NCBI RefSeq assembly: GCF_002310375.3
Contig: NZ_CP023315.3
Location: 1,612,001 to 1,676,000 of the forward strand
DNA length: 64,000 nucleotides
Source: Caulobacter vibrioides
Lineage (GTDB): Bacteria; Pseudomonadota; Alphaproteobacteria; Caulobacterales; Caulobacteraceae
Direction of reading: 5' to 3'
In this document: positions 9,481 to 18,568 of the stretch, piece after piece
Layout: each line of letters begins with the position of its first letter
Position numbering within the stretch: the first letter of the stretch is position 1
Translations under genes and position numbers: made by a program
The notes under the pieces: generated by a model
Told to the model about the DNA's origin: nothing
The model's database searches: none
The model's input: the letters and a program-made list of their open reading frames with translations, nothing else

Positions 9481-10836
9481 ATGGCCTCGGCCGCCGAACA
9501 ACTCGCAGCCAACATGAATTTCGGCTCGTTCCAAAAGGCGAGCGAACTTCACAAGCGTATCTGGTTCACGATCATCGCCCTGGTCGTCTACCGCCTTGGC
9601 ACCTACGTTCCGATCCCCGGCATCGATCCGGCCGCCTTCGCGTCGCTGTTCAGCCAGAACAGCAAGGGCCTCCTGGGCATGTTCGACATGTTCTCGGGCG
9701 GCGCCGTCGAGCGGATGGCGATCTTCTCGCTGAACGTCATGCCCTACATCAGCGCCTCGATCATCGTGCAGCTGATGGGCACGGTTTATCCGCCGTGGGA
9801 GAAGCTGAAGAAGGAAGGCGGGGAGGCGGGTCGCAAGACCCTGAACCAATACACCCGCTACCTGGCGGTCATCCTGGCGGTCGTTCAGTCGGCCTCGATC
9901 GCGATCGGCATTGCGGCGCAGCCTGGCGTGGTGGCCGACGGCGTGGGGCAGACCTTCTTCATCGCCTCGACCATCGTGGCGCTGACCGGCGGTACGATGT
10001 TCCTGATGTGGCTCGGTGAGCAGATCACCAGCCGCGGTGTCGGCAACGGCGTTTCGCTGATCATCTTCGCCGGTATCGTCGCAAGCCTGCCCATCACGCT
10101 GATGCAGATGCTGACGCAGGCGCAGTCGAACAACAACTATATGCCGCTGTTCCTGGTGGTCATCGGCGGCGTGGCCGCCATCCTGGCCATCGTGTTCATC
10201 GAACGCTCGCAGCGCCGCCTGCTCGTCCACTATCCCAAGCGTCAGCAAGGCAACCGCATGATCGGCGGCGAAAGCTCGTTCATGCCGCTGAAGATCAACA
10301 CCGCCGGCGTCATTCCGCCGATCTTCGCTTCGTCGCTGCTGCTGCTGCCGACGACCGCGCTGCAGTTCGTCCAGACGGCGAACCTGCCGGATTGGGCCGG
10401 CTGGCTGCCGACCGTGGTGGGCGCGCTGCAACATGGCCACCCGGCGTTCTTGATCCTCTATTCGCTGCTGATCATCTTCTTCTCGTTCTTCTACACCTCG
10501 GTCGTGTTCAATCCGGACGAGACGGCGGAGAACCTGCGCAAGTACGGCGGCTTCTTGCCGGGCATTCGGCCGGGCAAGCGCACCGCCGAGTATCTGGACT
10601 ACGTCCTGACCCGTCTGACGGTCATCGGCGCGGCCTACATCACCGCTGTCTGCGTGGCGCCGGAGCTGGCCATGATGGCGATCAAGTCGACCCAGTTCGC
10701 CCTGGGCGGCACCTCGATCCTGATCGTCGTGACCGTCACCATGGACACGGTTGCGCAGATCCAGTCCCACCTGCTGGCCCACCAGTACGAAGGTCTGATC
10801 AAGAAGTCGAAACTGCGCGGCGGCCGTAACCGCTAA
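9481..10836 (+). CDS. secY: Protein translocase subunit SecY
   Basis: SecY is the channel of the SecYEG translocon in the inner membrane. The 451-residue product has about ten hydrophobic segments, the plug/TM2 region with FDMFSGGAVERMAIFSLNVMP (about residues 72-92), and the cytosolic loop PKRQQGNRMIGG used for ribosome and SecA contact. GFLPGIRPGKRTAEYLD near residue 360 is also typical. A GGGGA sequence precedes the ATG at 9481. It is separated from rplO by 265 bases and followed by a strong terminator, so it appears to be a monocistronic unit here rather than the end of an uninterrupted spc operon. Confidence 0.98.
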   Translation: MASAAEQLAANMNFGSFQKASELHKRIWFTIIALVVYRLGTYVPIPGIDPAAFASLFSQNSKGLLGMFDMFSGGAVERMAIFSLNVMPYISASIIVQLMGTVYPPWEKLKKEGGEAGRKTLNQYTRYLAVILAVVQSASIAIGIAAQPGVVADGVGQTFFIASTIVALTGGTMFLMWLGEQITSRGVGNGVSLIIFAGIVASLPITLMQMLTQAQSNNNYMPLFLVVIGGVAAILAIVFIERSQRRLLVHYPKRQQGNRMIGGESSFMPLKINTAGVIPPIFASSLLLLPTTALQFVQTANLPDWAGWLPTVVGALQHGHPAFLILYSLLIIFFSFFYTSVVFNPDETAENLRKYGGFLPGIRPGKRTAEYLDYVLTRLTVIGAAYITAVCVAPELAMMAIKSTQFALGGTSILIVVTVTMDTVAQIQSHLLAHQYEGLIKKSKLRGGRNR

Positions 10837-10863
10837 GGCTGGGTTCAACTTTATTGCAAGCGT

Positions 10864-10902
10864 CGGAAGCCGGTTTGTCACAAAACCGGCTTCCGTTTTT
10901 AT
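10864..10902 (+). terminator. Intrinsic terminator after secY
   Basis: A perfect 13-base stem (CGGAAGCCGGTTT at 10864-10876 and its complement at 10883-10895) with a six-base loop is followed directly by TTTTTATT. This is a textbook rho-independent terminator on the plus strand and separates secY from adk. Confidence 0.92.
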
Positions 10903-10970
10903 TGCCGGGGCTCTAGGTCTGCTCCGGGAGACAGCCGGGCGCAGACTCGGTGACGCGCGAAGGGGCATTT

Positions 10971-11546
10971 ATGAATCTGATCCTGTTCGGCCCGCCGGCG
11001 GCGGGGAAGGGGACCCAGGCCAAACGTCTGGTCACGGAGCGTGGTATGGTCCAGCTCTCGACCGGCGACATGCTGCGCGCGGCCATCGCCTCGGGCTCGG
11101 AGCTGGGGCAGCGCGTCAAGGGCGTGCTCGACCGTGGCGAGCTGGTGACCGACGAAATCGTCATCGCCTTGATCGAGGATCGCCTGCCAGAGGCCGAGGC
11201 GGCCGGTGGCGCGATCTTCGACGGTTTCCCGCGTACGGTCGCCCAGGCCGAGGCGCTGGATAAAATGCTCGCCGCGCGCGGTCAGAAGATCGACGTCGTT
11301 CTCCGACTCAAGGTAGATGAGCCAGCCCTGATCGAGCGGATCAAGAAGCGGTTCGAAGAACAGGGACGGCCCGACGACAATCCGGAAGTCTTCGTGACTC
11401 GCCTGGCCGCGTACAATGCTCAGACCGCGCCTCTGCTGCCCTATTACGAGGGGCAGGGTAAGCTGTCGGAACTGGATGGCATGGGGACCGTCGAAACGGT
11501 CGCTGCGTCTATCGACAACGCGCTGGAGTCCGTCGCTGCAGGATGA
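10971..11546 (+). CDS. adk: Adenylate kinase
   Basis: Interconverts ATP plus AMP and two ADP in the cytoplasm. The P-loop GPPAAGKGTQAK lies at residues 7-18 and the NMP-binding DGFPRTVAQAEAL is near residue 85. The LID region is the short type (KKRFEEQGRPDDNPEVF) without a zinc-binding domain, fitting the 191-residue length. The start is set at ATG 10971, eight or so bases after GAAGGGG; the frame is open slightly further upstream but that would add seven residues before the usual N-terminus. adk next to secY is the common arrangement. Confidence 0.97.
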   Translation: MNLILFGPPAAGKGTQAKRLVTERGMVQLSTGDMLRAAIASGSELGQRVKGVLDRGELVTDEIVIALIEDRLPEAEAAGGAIFDGFPRTVAQAEALDKMLAARGQKIDVVLRLKVDEPALIERIKKRFEEQGRPDDNPEVFVTRLAAYNAQTAPLLPYYEGQGKLSELDGMGTVETVAASIDNALESVAAG

Positions 11547-11660
11547 TTATCCCGCAGCGTTAAACGGGCTCTATCTCCAAGGAGAGCGTGACTTTGGTCG
11601 CGCGGGCGTGGTCGCCTGATTGAACCCCCGAATTCGCAGGCTTTTCTGTGGATTCAGTTG

Positions 11661-11688
11661 TTGACGGAAGCGAAACGATCCCTATAAC
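11661..11688 (+). promoter_or_regulatory. Probable housekeeping promoter for rpsM-rpsK-rpoA
   Basis: TTGACGG at 11661-11667 and CCTATAAC at 11681-11688 are separated by 13 bases. This closely fits the Caulobacter sigma-73 consensus as I remember it (TTGACGS, 10-14 bases, GCTANAWC). It lies about 105 bases before the rpsM start, in a 247-base gap downstream of adk, and would allow the alpha operon to be transcribed independently. Confidence 0.7.
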
Positions 11689-11793
11689 GGGGCGCTTCCG
11701 CGAAAGGGCGCGATCCGTGCGCGCCGGTTTGGATCTCGATCCGGCCGGGCGCGCCGTTCGCGTCTTTAGTGCGTGACTAGGAGAACATTAGAC

Positions 11794-12162
11794 GTGGCCC
11801 GTATCGCAGGCGTCAACATCCCGACGAACAAGCGCGTTCTGATCGCGCTTCAGTACATTCACGGCATCGGCCAAAAGTCGGCTCGTGAGATCATCACCAA
11901 GGTGGGCATCGAGGACGCCCGTCGTGTCAATCAATTGACCGACGCCGAAGTCCTGCAGATCCGCGAGACGATCGACCGTGACTACACCGTCGAGGGCGAC
12001 CTGCGTCGCGAGAACTCGATGAACATCAAGCGTCTGATGGACCTGGCCTGCTATCGCGGCCTGCGTCACCGTAAGGGCCTGCCGGTCCGCGGTCAGCGCA
12101 CCCACACGAACGCCCGCACCCGCAAGGGTCCGGCCAAGCCGATCGCCGGCAAGAAGAAGTAA
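11794..12162 (+). CDS. rpsM: 30S ribosomal protein S13
   Basis: S13 is in the 30S head and contacts P-site tRNA and the large subunit. The start is the GTG at 11794 ([15 protein letters not shown]), about ten bases after AGGAG at 11779-11783; the frame is open seven codons upstream but S13 proteins begin at ARIAGV. The helix-two-turn-helix motif and the C-terminal [14 protein letters not shown] are canonical. The 122-residue length is normal. It heads the alpha operon here. Confidence 0.97.
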   Translation: MARIAGVNIPTNKRVLIALQYIHGIGQKSAREIITKVGIEDARRVNQLTDAEVLQIRETIDRDYTVEGDLRRENSMNIKRLMDLACYRGLRHRKGLPVRGQRTHTNARTRKGPAKPIAGKKK

Positions 12163-12175
12163 GGTAGCCTGACCG

Positions 12176-12565
12176 ATGGCCAAGGAACCGGCTCGCGTTA
12201 AACGTCGCGAACGCAAGAACATCACCTCGGGCGTGGCGCACGTGAACGCCTCGTTCAACAACACCATGATCACCATCACCGACGCTCAGGGCAACACGAT
12301 CTCGTGGTCCTCGGCTGGCATGATGGGCTTCAAGGGCTCGCGTAAGTCGACCCCGTACGCCGCGCAGATGGCCGCCGAAGACGCGGGCAAGAAGGCTGCC
12401 GAGCACGGCGTGAAGACGCTGGAAGTCAACGTTTCGGGTCCGGGTTCGGGCCGTGAGTCGGCCCTGCGCGCGCTGCAAGCCGCGGGCATGACCATCACGA
12501 CCATCCGCGACGTCACGCCGATCCCGCACAACGGCTGCCGTCCGCCCAAGCGTCGTCGCGTCTAG
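12176..12565 (+). CDS. rpsK: 30S ribosomal protein S11
   Basis: S11 lines the platform of the small subunit near the mRNA exit and the Shine-Dalgarno helix. [20 protein letters not shown] near the N-terminus and the C-terminal [18 protein letters not shown] are diagnostic. The length is 129 residues. It follows rpsM by 13 bases with an AAGG sequence in the gap. rpsD, which follows rpsK in E. coli, is absent, as is usual in alphaproteobacteria. Confidence 0.98.
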   Translation: MAKEPARVKRRERKNITSGVAHVNASFNNTMITITDAQGNTISWSSAGMMGFKGSRKSTPYAAQMAAEDAGKKAAEHGVKTLEVNVSGPGSGRESALRALQAAGMTITTIRDVTPIPHNGCRPPKRRRV

Positions 12566-12589
12566 TACTTTTTAGACCACAATCTTCCT

Positions 12590-12618
12590 TCGCCGGCTGC
12601 GTAAACCGCGGCCGGCGA
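12590..12618. promoter_or_regulatory. Hairpin in the rpsK-rpoA gap
   Basis: TCGCCGGC at 12590-12597 is perfectly complementary to GCCGGCGA at 12611-12618 across a 13-base loop. There is no T-run after it, so it does not look like a terminator. It lies 25 bases before the rpoA start and could be an RNA structure affecting rpoA translation or transcript processing. Function is a guess. Confidence 0.35.
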
Positions 12619-12642
12619 GCCGCGTTCAAGGGACCCGACCAC

Positions 12643-13659
12643 GTGATCGAAAGAAACTGGAACGAGCTGATCCGTCCTGAGAAGCCGCAAATCGAAACCG
12701 GCGCCGATGCGACTCGCAAGGCCCGTATCGTCGCTGAACCGCTGGAACGCGGCTTCGGCGTGACGCTCGGCAACGCTCTGCGTCGCGTTCTCCTCTCGTC
12801 GCTGCAAGGCGCAGCCGTCACCGCGATCCAAATCGACGGCGTCGTGCACGAATTCTCCTCGCTCGAAGGCGTCCGCGAAGACGTCGTCGACATCGTTCTG
12901 AACATCAAGCAACTGGCTGTGCGCATGCACGCCGAAGGTCCGAAGCGCATGACCCTGCGCGCCACGGGCCCCGGGCCGGTGACCGCGGGTCAAATCGAGA
13001 CCCCGGCCGACATCGAAATCCTGAACCCCGACCACGTGCTCTGCACGCTGGACGACGGCGCTTCGGTGCGCATGGAGTTCACGGTCAACAACGGCAAGGG
13101 CTATGTCCCGGCCGACCGTAACCGTCCGGAAGATGCGCCGATCGGCCTCATCGCCGTCGACGCCCTGTACTCGCCGGTCAAGCGCGTCGCCTATCGCGTC
13201 GAGCCGACCCGTCAAGGCCAGTCGCTGGACTATGACAAGCTGATCCTGGAAGTGGAAACCAACGGCGCCGTCACTCCGGTGGACGCCGTGGCCTACGCCG
13301 CCCGGATCCTGCAGGACCAACTGCAGATCTTCATCACCTTCGAGGAACCGAAGGCCAAGTCGGCCGACGAGTCCAAGCCGGAACTGCCGTTCAACCCGGC
13401 CCTGCTGAAGAAGGTCGATGAGCTGGAACTGTCGGTCCGTTCGGCCAACTGCCTGAAGAACGACAACATCGTATACATCGGCGACCTGATCCAGAAGACC
13501 GAAGCCGAGATGCTCCGCACCCCGAACTTCGGCCGCAAGTCGCTGAACGAGATCAAGGAAGTGCTCGCCGGCATGGGTCTGCACCTCGGCATGGACGTGC
13601 CGAACTGGCCGCCGGAGAACATCGAAGACCTGGCCAAGAAGTTCGAAGACCAAATCTAA
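12643..13659 (+). CDS. rpoA: DNA-directed RNA polymerase subunit alpha
   Basis: The alpha subunit nucleates RNA polymerase assembly, and its C-terminal domain contacts promoter UP elements and activators. The N-terminal domain contains [20 protein letters not shown] (about residues 28-47), the dimerisation motif. The C-terminal domain includes [20 protein letters not shown] and the [16 protein letters not shown] segment. The 338-residue length is normal. The start codon is GTG at 12643, preceded by AAGGGA. It lies between rpsK and rplQ, as in nearly all bacteria. Confidence 0.98.
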
Positions 13660-13866
13660 GAACCTCGAAGCCAAATGCGCTTAATCCGGGCCGCCTGCTC
13701 CATTTCTTCGGATTTTGGGGAGGGCGGCCTGGGCCTTATGAAGCCGCTACTGCGGTGGAGGGCCCCGGCGCTTCGCTCTGACCCGGTCGGGAAAGACCAG
13801 GATTGGTGACAATCAGGCGCTCACTGGTTTTGCGCCGTTCGGGCTGATCGCCCAGGAGATATTAAA

Positions 13867-14280
13867 ATGCGTCACGGTAAGGCTCACCGTAAACTCGGCC
13901 GCACCTCGGCTCACCGCATCGCCATGTTCGCCAACATGTCGGCCTCGCTGATCAAGCACGAGCAGATCGTCACCACCCTGCCCAAGGCCAAGGAACTGCG
14001 TCCGATCGTCGAAAAGCTGGTCACCCTGGCCAAGCGCGGCGACCTGCACGCCCGTCGTCAGGCCATCAGCTCGGTTCGCGACGTCGAACAAGTCGGCAAG
14101 CTCTTCGCCGTCCTCGGCCCGCGCTACAAGGATCGTCAGGGCGGCTACATCCGCGTCCTGAAGGCCGGCTTCCGCTACGGCGACAACGCCCCCATGGCCG
14201 TGATCGAGTTCGTCGACCGCGACGTCTCGGAAAAGGGCAAGGACTCGGGTCCGGTCTACGTCAACGACGCCGAAGACTAA
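13867..14280 (+). CDS. rplQ: 50S ribosomal protein L17
   Basis: L17 sits near the exit tunnel. [20 protein letters not shown] at the N-terminus and [20 protein letters not shown] near residue 38 are diagnostic; 137 residues is within the usual range for alphaproteobacteria. CAGGAG lies eight bases before the ATG. A gap of 207 bases separates it from rpoA, longer than usual, and a strong terminator follows, closing the ribosomal block. Confidence 0.98.
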   Translation: MRHGKAHRKLGRTSAHRIAMFANMSASLIKHEQIVTTLPKAKELRPIVEKLVTLAKRGDLHARRQAISSVRDVEQVGKLFAVLGPRYKDRQGGYIRVLKAGFRYGDNAPMAVIEFVDRDVSEKGKDSGPVYVNDAED

Positions 14281-14304
14281 GGGATTTCAGCGCAAGCTGA
14301 GACG

Positions 14305-14339
14305 AAAGGCCCCGGAGCGATCCGGGGCCTTTTTCGTTT
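14305..14339 (+). terminator. Intrinsic terminator after rplQ
   Basis: AAAGGCCCCGG at 14305-14315 pairs perfectly with CCGGGGCCTTT at 14322-14332 across a six-base loop, followed by TTTCGTTT. It is a strong rho-independent terminator for the rpoA-rplQ transcript. Confidence 0.92.
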
Positions 14340-14489
14340 GGCCGTACTGATGTGTCGCCGGACAGGTCGGGCTTCAGGCGCCAGGCTCGAGACCGGAAAC
14401 GATCCATCTCGAGCCTCTGAGCAGGCCTGCTTCCGCGTCATGCGAAGAACGTCGGACGATCGTCACGACGCCAATGACGCCTCAAGGCT

Positions 14490-15197
14490 CTAGGCGCTGA
14501 GTAAGGCCCCCAGAATGCCGATGCCGCCAACCAGGATACCGCCGAGCATCGCCGCGACTTGTACGGCCGCCATGACGGCGATGCCTTTCAACGCCCCAAC
14601 GAAGCGCGATCTGAACCACCGCCCATGTCCCATGCGGACGAAGGCGACAACGCCGAGTACGATGATGGCGACCGAAACCATGGCCGTGACGAGGCTGGTT
14701 CCATACGCCCACCAAGACAGCGGCAACATCGGCACCGTCCAAGCGCACAGCCAGCCAAAGGTCGCGCGGAACCCTTTACGCCATCCAAGGTCCTCCTTGT
14801 CCCAGAGGCGGATGAACGGAACCGCAGCCAAGGCGTAGAATGCGGACAGAATGGGCACCATGACGAACGTCATCCAGCCATCAGCGTCCGCCACAAACGC
14901 ATCCCGGGATTTGCCCGACTGCTCAAGAAGCGGTGTCATCAACTCGGGTGGGAAGCCGTCCAGTATGAAGTCGGCGCCGCCGCGCAGAAACAGGATCAGC
15001 ATCAAGATGGCGTTCAGCCCAAGGTAAAGACGCAGCGGGCGAGCGTACATGCCACCGCCTTCGGGGCCCGCCTCCATCCACGCTTGCAGCACCTTCGAGG
15101 GGCGCAAAAAGAGGTCCCGCGCCGTGACGATTTCCCGTCCCGCAAAGCCGAGAAGATCCTCAGCAAGCTCATCGCTTGGTTTCCGTGTCTCGCCCAT
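14490..15197 (-). CDS. Predicted multi-pass membrane protein, DUF3667-like
   Basis: Function unknown. The product (235 residues from ATG at 15197) starts with an acidic cytosolic segment and then has LFLRPSKVLQAW followed by YARPLRLYLGLNAILMLILF, a pattern reminiscent of the DUF3667 membrane family; this assignment is by eye. Four to five hydrophobic segments follow, ending in a glycine-rich helix. The open frame continues 40 codons upstream, but that part is basic and unlike the rest, so I place the start at MGETRKPSDEL. The gene is monocistronic and lies tail to tail with rplQ, with no visible partner. Confidence 0.6.
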   Translation of the reverse strand: MGETRKPSDELAEDLLGFAGREIVTARDLFLRPSKVLQAWMEAGPEGGGMYARPLRLYLGLNAILMLILFLRGGADFILDGFPPELMTPLLEQSGKSRDAFVADADGWMTFVMVPILSAFYALAAVPFIRLWDKEDLGWRKGFRATFGWLCAWTVPMLPLSWWAYGTSLVTAMVSVAIIVLGVVAFVRMGHGRWFRSRFVGALKGIAVMAAVQVAAMLGGILVGGIGILGALLSA

Positions 15198-15350
15198 GCC
15201 GCCCCCGGGTACGCAATACTTACAGTCAGTTTGACGGCAGCGATCTTGGCTAGGGCGAGGTCTGCTTGCAACGCCCGTTTTCCACCCCTGGCGGTCCACC
15301 AGGTCGTGCGCTCTCATACCGACAAGGGCGTGACTGAAGGTCCGCGCGTG

Positions 15351-16181
15351 CTACTCCTTCGTCAGATCCTGCCGCCGGAACAGCCACACCGCGCCCGCCG
15401 TCAGCGCCGCGACCCACACGAGCAGCACAGCCAGCGCCACCCCGGCCGAGCCGCCGGCCGCGCCCACCTGTTCGGGGGCCAAAAGCGCAGCGCGCAGCAG
15501 GTCCGCGTCAAAGACGGGGAGGGCTAGCAGCTTCCAGCTCGGGGCTTCGTTCTGCTCCATCAGCCGCAGCGAGCTGGCCAGGATGGTCTGGACGAACCGG
15601 AAGCCCAGGCAGGCGATCACAACGCCCATGGTCGAGCGCGACAGTACGCCGACACAGGCGGCTAGGGCGGCCAGGGTCATAGCCTCCAGCCAGGTGATGG
15701 CCAGCACGCCGATCACGTCGAAGAGGTTGCGGCCGAACATCGAGACGGTCAGCGCCTTGCCGTTGATCCCCGTGCCGATCACGGCCGCGAGCGCCGACAG
15801 CACGGCGGTCAGCAGCAGGCTCCAGAACACCGCCTCGCCGACCACGATCAGCTTGGCCAGCAATAGGTTCTGGCGCGTGTTGCGCGGGGTCAGCAGCCGC
15901 CAGGTCTCCCAGCGATAGTCGCCGGCCAGCACGGCCGCCGCGCCGATCATCAGGAACAGCGCCGCGAAGGTCGAGGCCCCGTTTGACAGCGCTTTCAGCA
16001 CCTGGTCGATCAGGCCCACCGTCAGGCCCGGGATCGGCTTCTTGATCACAAAGCGCAGGAAGAGGTCCCCGCCGATGTTGAGCATGAAGCCCACCAGCGG
16101 TGCGAAGCAGAAACCCCAGAAGACAGCCGAGCGGTCGCGCAGCAGGCGGAAGCGTTCGGCGGCGATGGCGTCGGCGAGCAT
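15351..16181 (-). CDS. ABC-2 type transporter permease
   Basis: A 276-residue integral membrane protein with about six hydrophobic segments, the layout of single-domain ABC-2 permeases. The N-terminus (AAERFRLLRDRSAVFWGFCF) is typical of permeases in which a cytosolic amphipathic stretch precedes TM1, and LLTPRNTRQNLLLAKLIVVG is the usual loop before TM3. It overlaps by one base with the upstream ATPase gene, so the two form an exporter. The substrate cannot be told from the sequence; such pairs export lipids, drugs or peptides, or insert cofactors. Confidence 0.85.
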   Translation of the reverse strand: MLADAIAAERFRLLRDRSAVFWGFCFAPLVGFMLNIGGDLFLRFVIKKPIPGLTVGLIDQVLKALSNGASTFAALFLMIGAAAVLAGDYRWETWRLLTPRNTRQNLLLAKLIVVGEAVFWSLLLTAVLSALAAVIGTGINGKALTVSMFGRNLFDVIGVLAITWLEAMTLAALAACVGVLSRSTMGVVIACLGFRFVQTILASSLRLMEQNEAPSWKLLALPVFDADLLRAALLAPEQVGAAGGSAGVALAVLLVWVAALTAGAVWLFRRQDLTKE

Positions 16182-17098
16182 CAGGCGGCTCCTTCGGCGA
16201 GAGCGGCCGTCGGCGTCTGGCCCAGGGATTTCAGATAGACACCTTCGAGGTCGACCTCGCGCCAGCGGGCTTCGACGATGTCGACGCCGGCCTCGACCAG
16301 AGCGCGGATGACGGCCGGAGCCTCGGCGCGGGGGATGTCGGCCAGGACGGCGTCCGGCCCATCGGCCTCGCCGCGATCGCCCAGCACCGCCAGCGCCGGG
16401 GCGAGGGGGGAGGCCAGGGTCAGGCGCAGGCGGGCTTCGCCGGCGGTGAGTTCAGCCACGCCGCCCTCGGCCACCACCTTGCCGCGCGAGAGAATGGCGA
16501 CGCGGTCGCAGACGCGTTTGACCTCGTCGAGCTGGTGGCTGGCCAGGATGACGGTGACGCCTTCGATCTTGGCCAGATCGATGATCAGGGCGCGGATCTC
16601 CTGGATGCCGGCCGGGTCCATGCCGCTCGTCGGTTCGTCCAGGATCACCAGTTGGGGCTTGGTTAGGAAGGCGGCAGCCAGGCCCAGGCGCTGCTTCATG
16701 CCGACCGAGAAGCCGCTGGTGGCGCGGTCGGCGGCGTGGGTCAGGCTGACCCGTTCCAGCCAGCCGCCGATGTCAGCGTCGGCCTTGCCGCTTTCCAGGG
16801 CCAGCATCTTCAGGGTGTCGCGCGCCGAGAGGTACGGCGGATAGCGCGGGGTCTCGATCATCGCCCCGACCTTGCGCAGGGCGGTGATGTCGCCGGGCGC
16901 AGCCCCGAACAGGCGCGCCGTGCCGCTGGTGGGACGCACCAGACCGAGCGCGATCCGGAACAACGTGCTCTTGCCCGCGCCGTTGGGACCCAGGATCCCG
17001 AACACGCCGCCGGCGGGAATGGCGATGGAGAAGTCGTCGAGGGCGCGCACCGCCCCATACGTCTTGGTGAGGCCATCGGCCTCCAGGGCGATCGACAT
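16181..17098 (-). CDS. ABC transporter ATP-binding protein
   Basis: Cytosolic ATPase of 305 residues that powers the permease encoded just downstream. Walker A GPNGAGKS (about residues 38-45), the signature FSVGMKQRLGLA (a variant of LSGGQ), Walker B LVILDEPTSGMDP and the switch histidine in ILASHQLDEV are all present. The C-terminal 90 residues resemble the regulatory extension of the CcmA/NatA-type ABC-2 exporters (DUF4162-like). It heads a two-gene minus-strand operon; the 170-base gap to the divergent phosphodiesterase gene must hold both promoters. Confidence 0.9.
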   Translation of the reverse strand: MSIALEADGLTKTYGAVRALDDFSIAIPAGGVFGILGPNGAGKSTLFRIALGLVRPTSGTARLFGAAPGDITALRKVGAMIETPRYPPYLSARDTLKMLALESGKADADIGGWLERVSLTHAADRATSGFSVGMKQRLGLAAAFLTKPQLVILDEPTSGMDPAGIQEIRALIIDLAKIEGVTVILASHQLDEVKRVCDRVAILSRGKVVAEGGVAELTAGEARLRLTLASPLAPALAVLGDRGEADGPDAVLADIPRAEAPAVIRALVEAGVDIVEARWREVDLEGVYLKSLGQTPTAALAEGAA

Positions 17099-17268
17099 GG
17101 AGCAGTTCCGGGCGCCGAAACGAGTCGGCTCGACCAGACGACTATGGCGAGCGTGGTCGCCCGCGCCAAGTTAAGAGGGTGTCATGCCTCGGAAACCGCC
17201 GATCGTCATACGCCTGCAATCTGGGCCATGGATGACCGCTGAAACCGTCGTTCCAATCGAGCCCGAAG

Positions 17269-18498
17269 ATGATCATGCGCCGCCTGCTGTCCCTGGTTCT
17301 GGCCCTGGGCTTGACCGTCGCCGCCAGCGCGGCGCAGGCGCGGGAAAAAGCGCCGCACCTGACCATCCTGGTGTCCATCGACGGCTTCCGCGCAGACTAC
17401 CTGGATCGCGGCGACACCCCGGTCATGAAGGCCCTGGCCGAGAACGGCGCCCGGGCGGCGATGCGCCCGTCGTTCCCGACCGTAACCTTCCCCAACCACT
17501 ATACCTTGATCACGGGCAAGCGCCCCGACCGCAACGGTATTGTCGGTAACACCATGGTCGATCCGAGCGTCTCGCCGGACAAGTTCACCATGCGGAGTCT
17601 CGCTCCCGCCTGGTGGAGCCAGGCCAAGCCGTTCTGGGTTTCGGTGGAACAGCAGGGCAAGCGCGCCGCCGCGATGTTCTGGCCGGGCTCCGAGGTTGAG
17701 ATCGACGGGGTGCGGCCCTCGCGCTGGGTTAAGTTCAACGCGGAGATGCTGGGCGAAGCGCGGGTGGACCAAGTGCTGTCTTGGCTGGACAGCGCCGATG
17801 GCCCACCGATCGCGTTTTCGACCCTCTATTTCGACATCGTCGACACCCAAGGTCACCACTATGGCCCGGACTCGCCAGAGGTTCGTGCGGCCGCCGCCTC
17901 GGTCGATACGGCGCTCGGCCGCCTGGTCGAGGGGCTGAAGGCGCGGGGGCGCTTCGAGAACACCGACATCGTCATTGTCGCCGACCACGGCATGGCGCCT
18001 CTGCCCGCCACCAATCGCGTGGTGCTGGATGACCTTGTCGATATCTCGAAGATCCAGTTGGTCACCACGGGCGCGGTCACCTCGTTCTCGCCCAAGCCTG
18101 GCGAACGCAAGGCGGTCGAAAAGGCGTTTCTGTCGAAGCCGCTGCCGCACATGACCTGTTGGAAGAAGGCCCGGATACCGGCGCGCTTCCACTATGGCCG
18201 AAATCCGCGGGTTCCCGCGATTGTCTGCCTATCGGAGACGGGCTGGTACACGACCACCGAGGCGGCGAAACAGAAGCCGAGCGAGCGGGACGGCAAGGAT
18301 GGCGGCGCCCATGGCTTCGATCCCTATGATCCGACCATGCGCGCGGTGTTCGTCGCGCATGGTCCGTCGTTCAAGCCGGGCGTCACGCTGCCGGTGTTCG
18401 ACAATGTCGACATCTATGCGCTGCTGGCGAAGGTGACGGACGTTCGCCCCGAGAAGACGGACGGCTCGCTGAAGATCGTGGGGAAGGCGCTTCGGTAA
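17269..18498 (+). CDS. Secreted nucleotide pyrophosphatase/phosphodiesterase-like enzyme
   Basis: Alkaline phosphatase superfamily, NPP branch; members hydrolyse phosphodiester or pyrophosphate bonds of nucleotides outside the cytoplasm. Residues 1-24 are a Sec signal peptide ending AAQA. Metal-binding Asp38 lies in [10 protein letters not shown], the nucleophile is Thr73 in [11 protein letters not shown], and [11 protein letters not shown] and VADHGM supply the remaining ligands. The 409-residue length is usual. The ATG at 17275 (MRRLL) is an alternative start two codons in. It is divergent from the ABC exporter and is followed by a GMC oxidoreductase after 70 bases, with no obvious functional link. 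Confidence 0.88.
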   Translation: MIMRRLLSLVLALGLTVAASAAQAREKAPHLTILVSIDGFRADYLDRGDTPVMKALAENGARAAMRPSFPTVTFPNHYTLITGKRPDRNGIVGNTMVDPSVSPDKFTMRSLAPAWWSQAKPFWVSVEQQGKRAAAMFWPGSEVEIDGVRPSRWVKFNAEMLGEARVDQVLSWLDSADGPPIAFSTLYFDIVDTQGHHYGPDSPEVRAAAASVDTALGRLVEGLKARGRFENTDIVIVADHGMAPLPATNRVVLDDLVDISKIQLVTTGAVTSFSPKPGERKAVEKAFLSKPLPHMTCWKKARIPARFHYGRNPRVPAIVCLSETGWYTTTEAAKQKPSERDGKDGGAHGFDPYDPTMRAVFVAHGPSFKPGVTLPVFDNVDIYALLAKVTDVRPEKTDGSLKIVGKALR

Positions 18499-18568
18499 GT
18501 TTGGCGTCGAGCCGCTTTCCAGGCGCGCCGGTAGGCTGCAGTCTCCCGTCTGGGGAGGCGCGTCAAAC

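Noticed and set aside
9388..10968. 526-codon minus-strand frame opposite secY
   Set aside because: Antisense shadow of secY; the product is rich in Arg, His and Gln with no recognisable motif.
13660..13866. Hairpin GGCCGCC/GGCGGCC in the rpoA-rplQ gap as terminator
   Set aside because: Short stem with a large loop and no T-run; rplQ normally shares the rpoA transcript.
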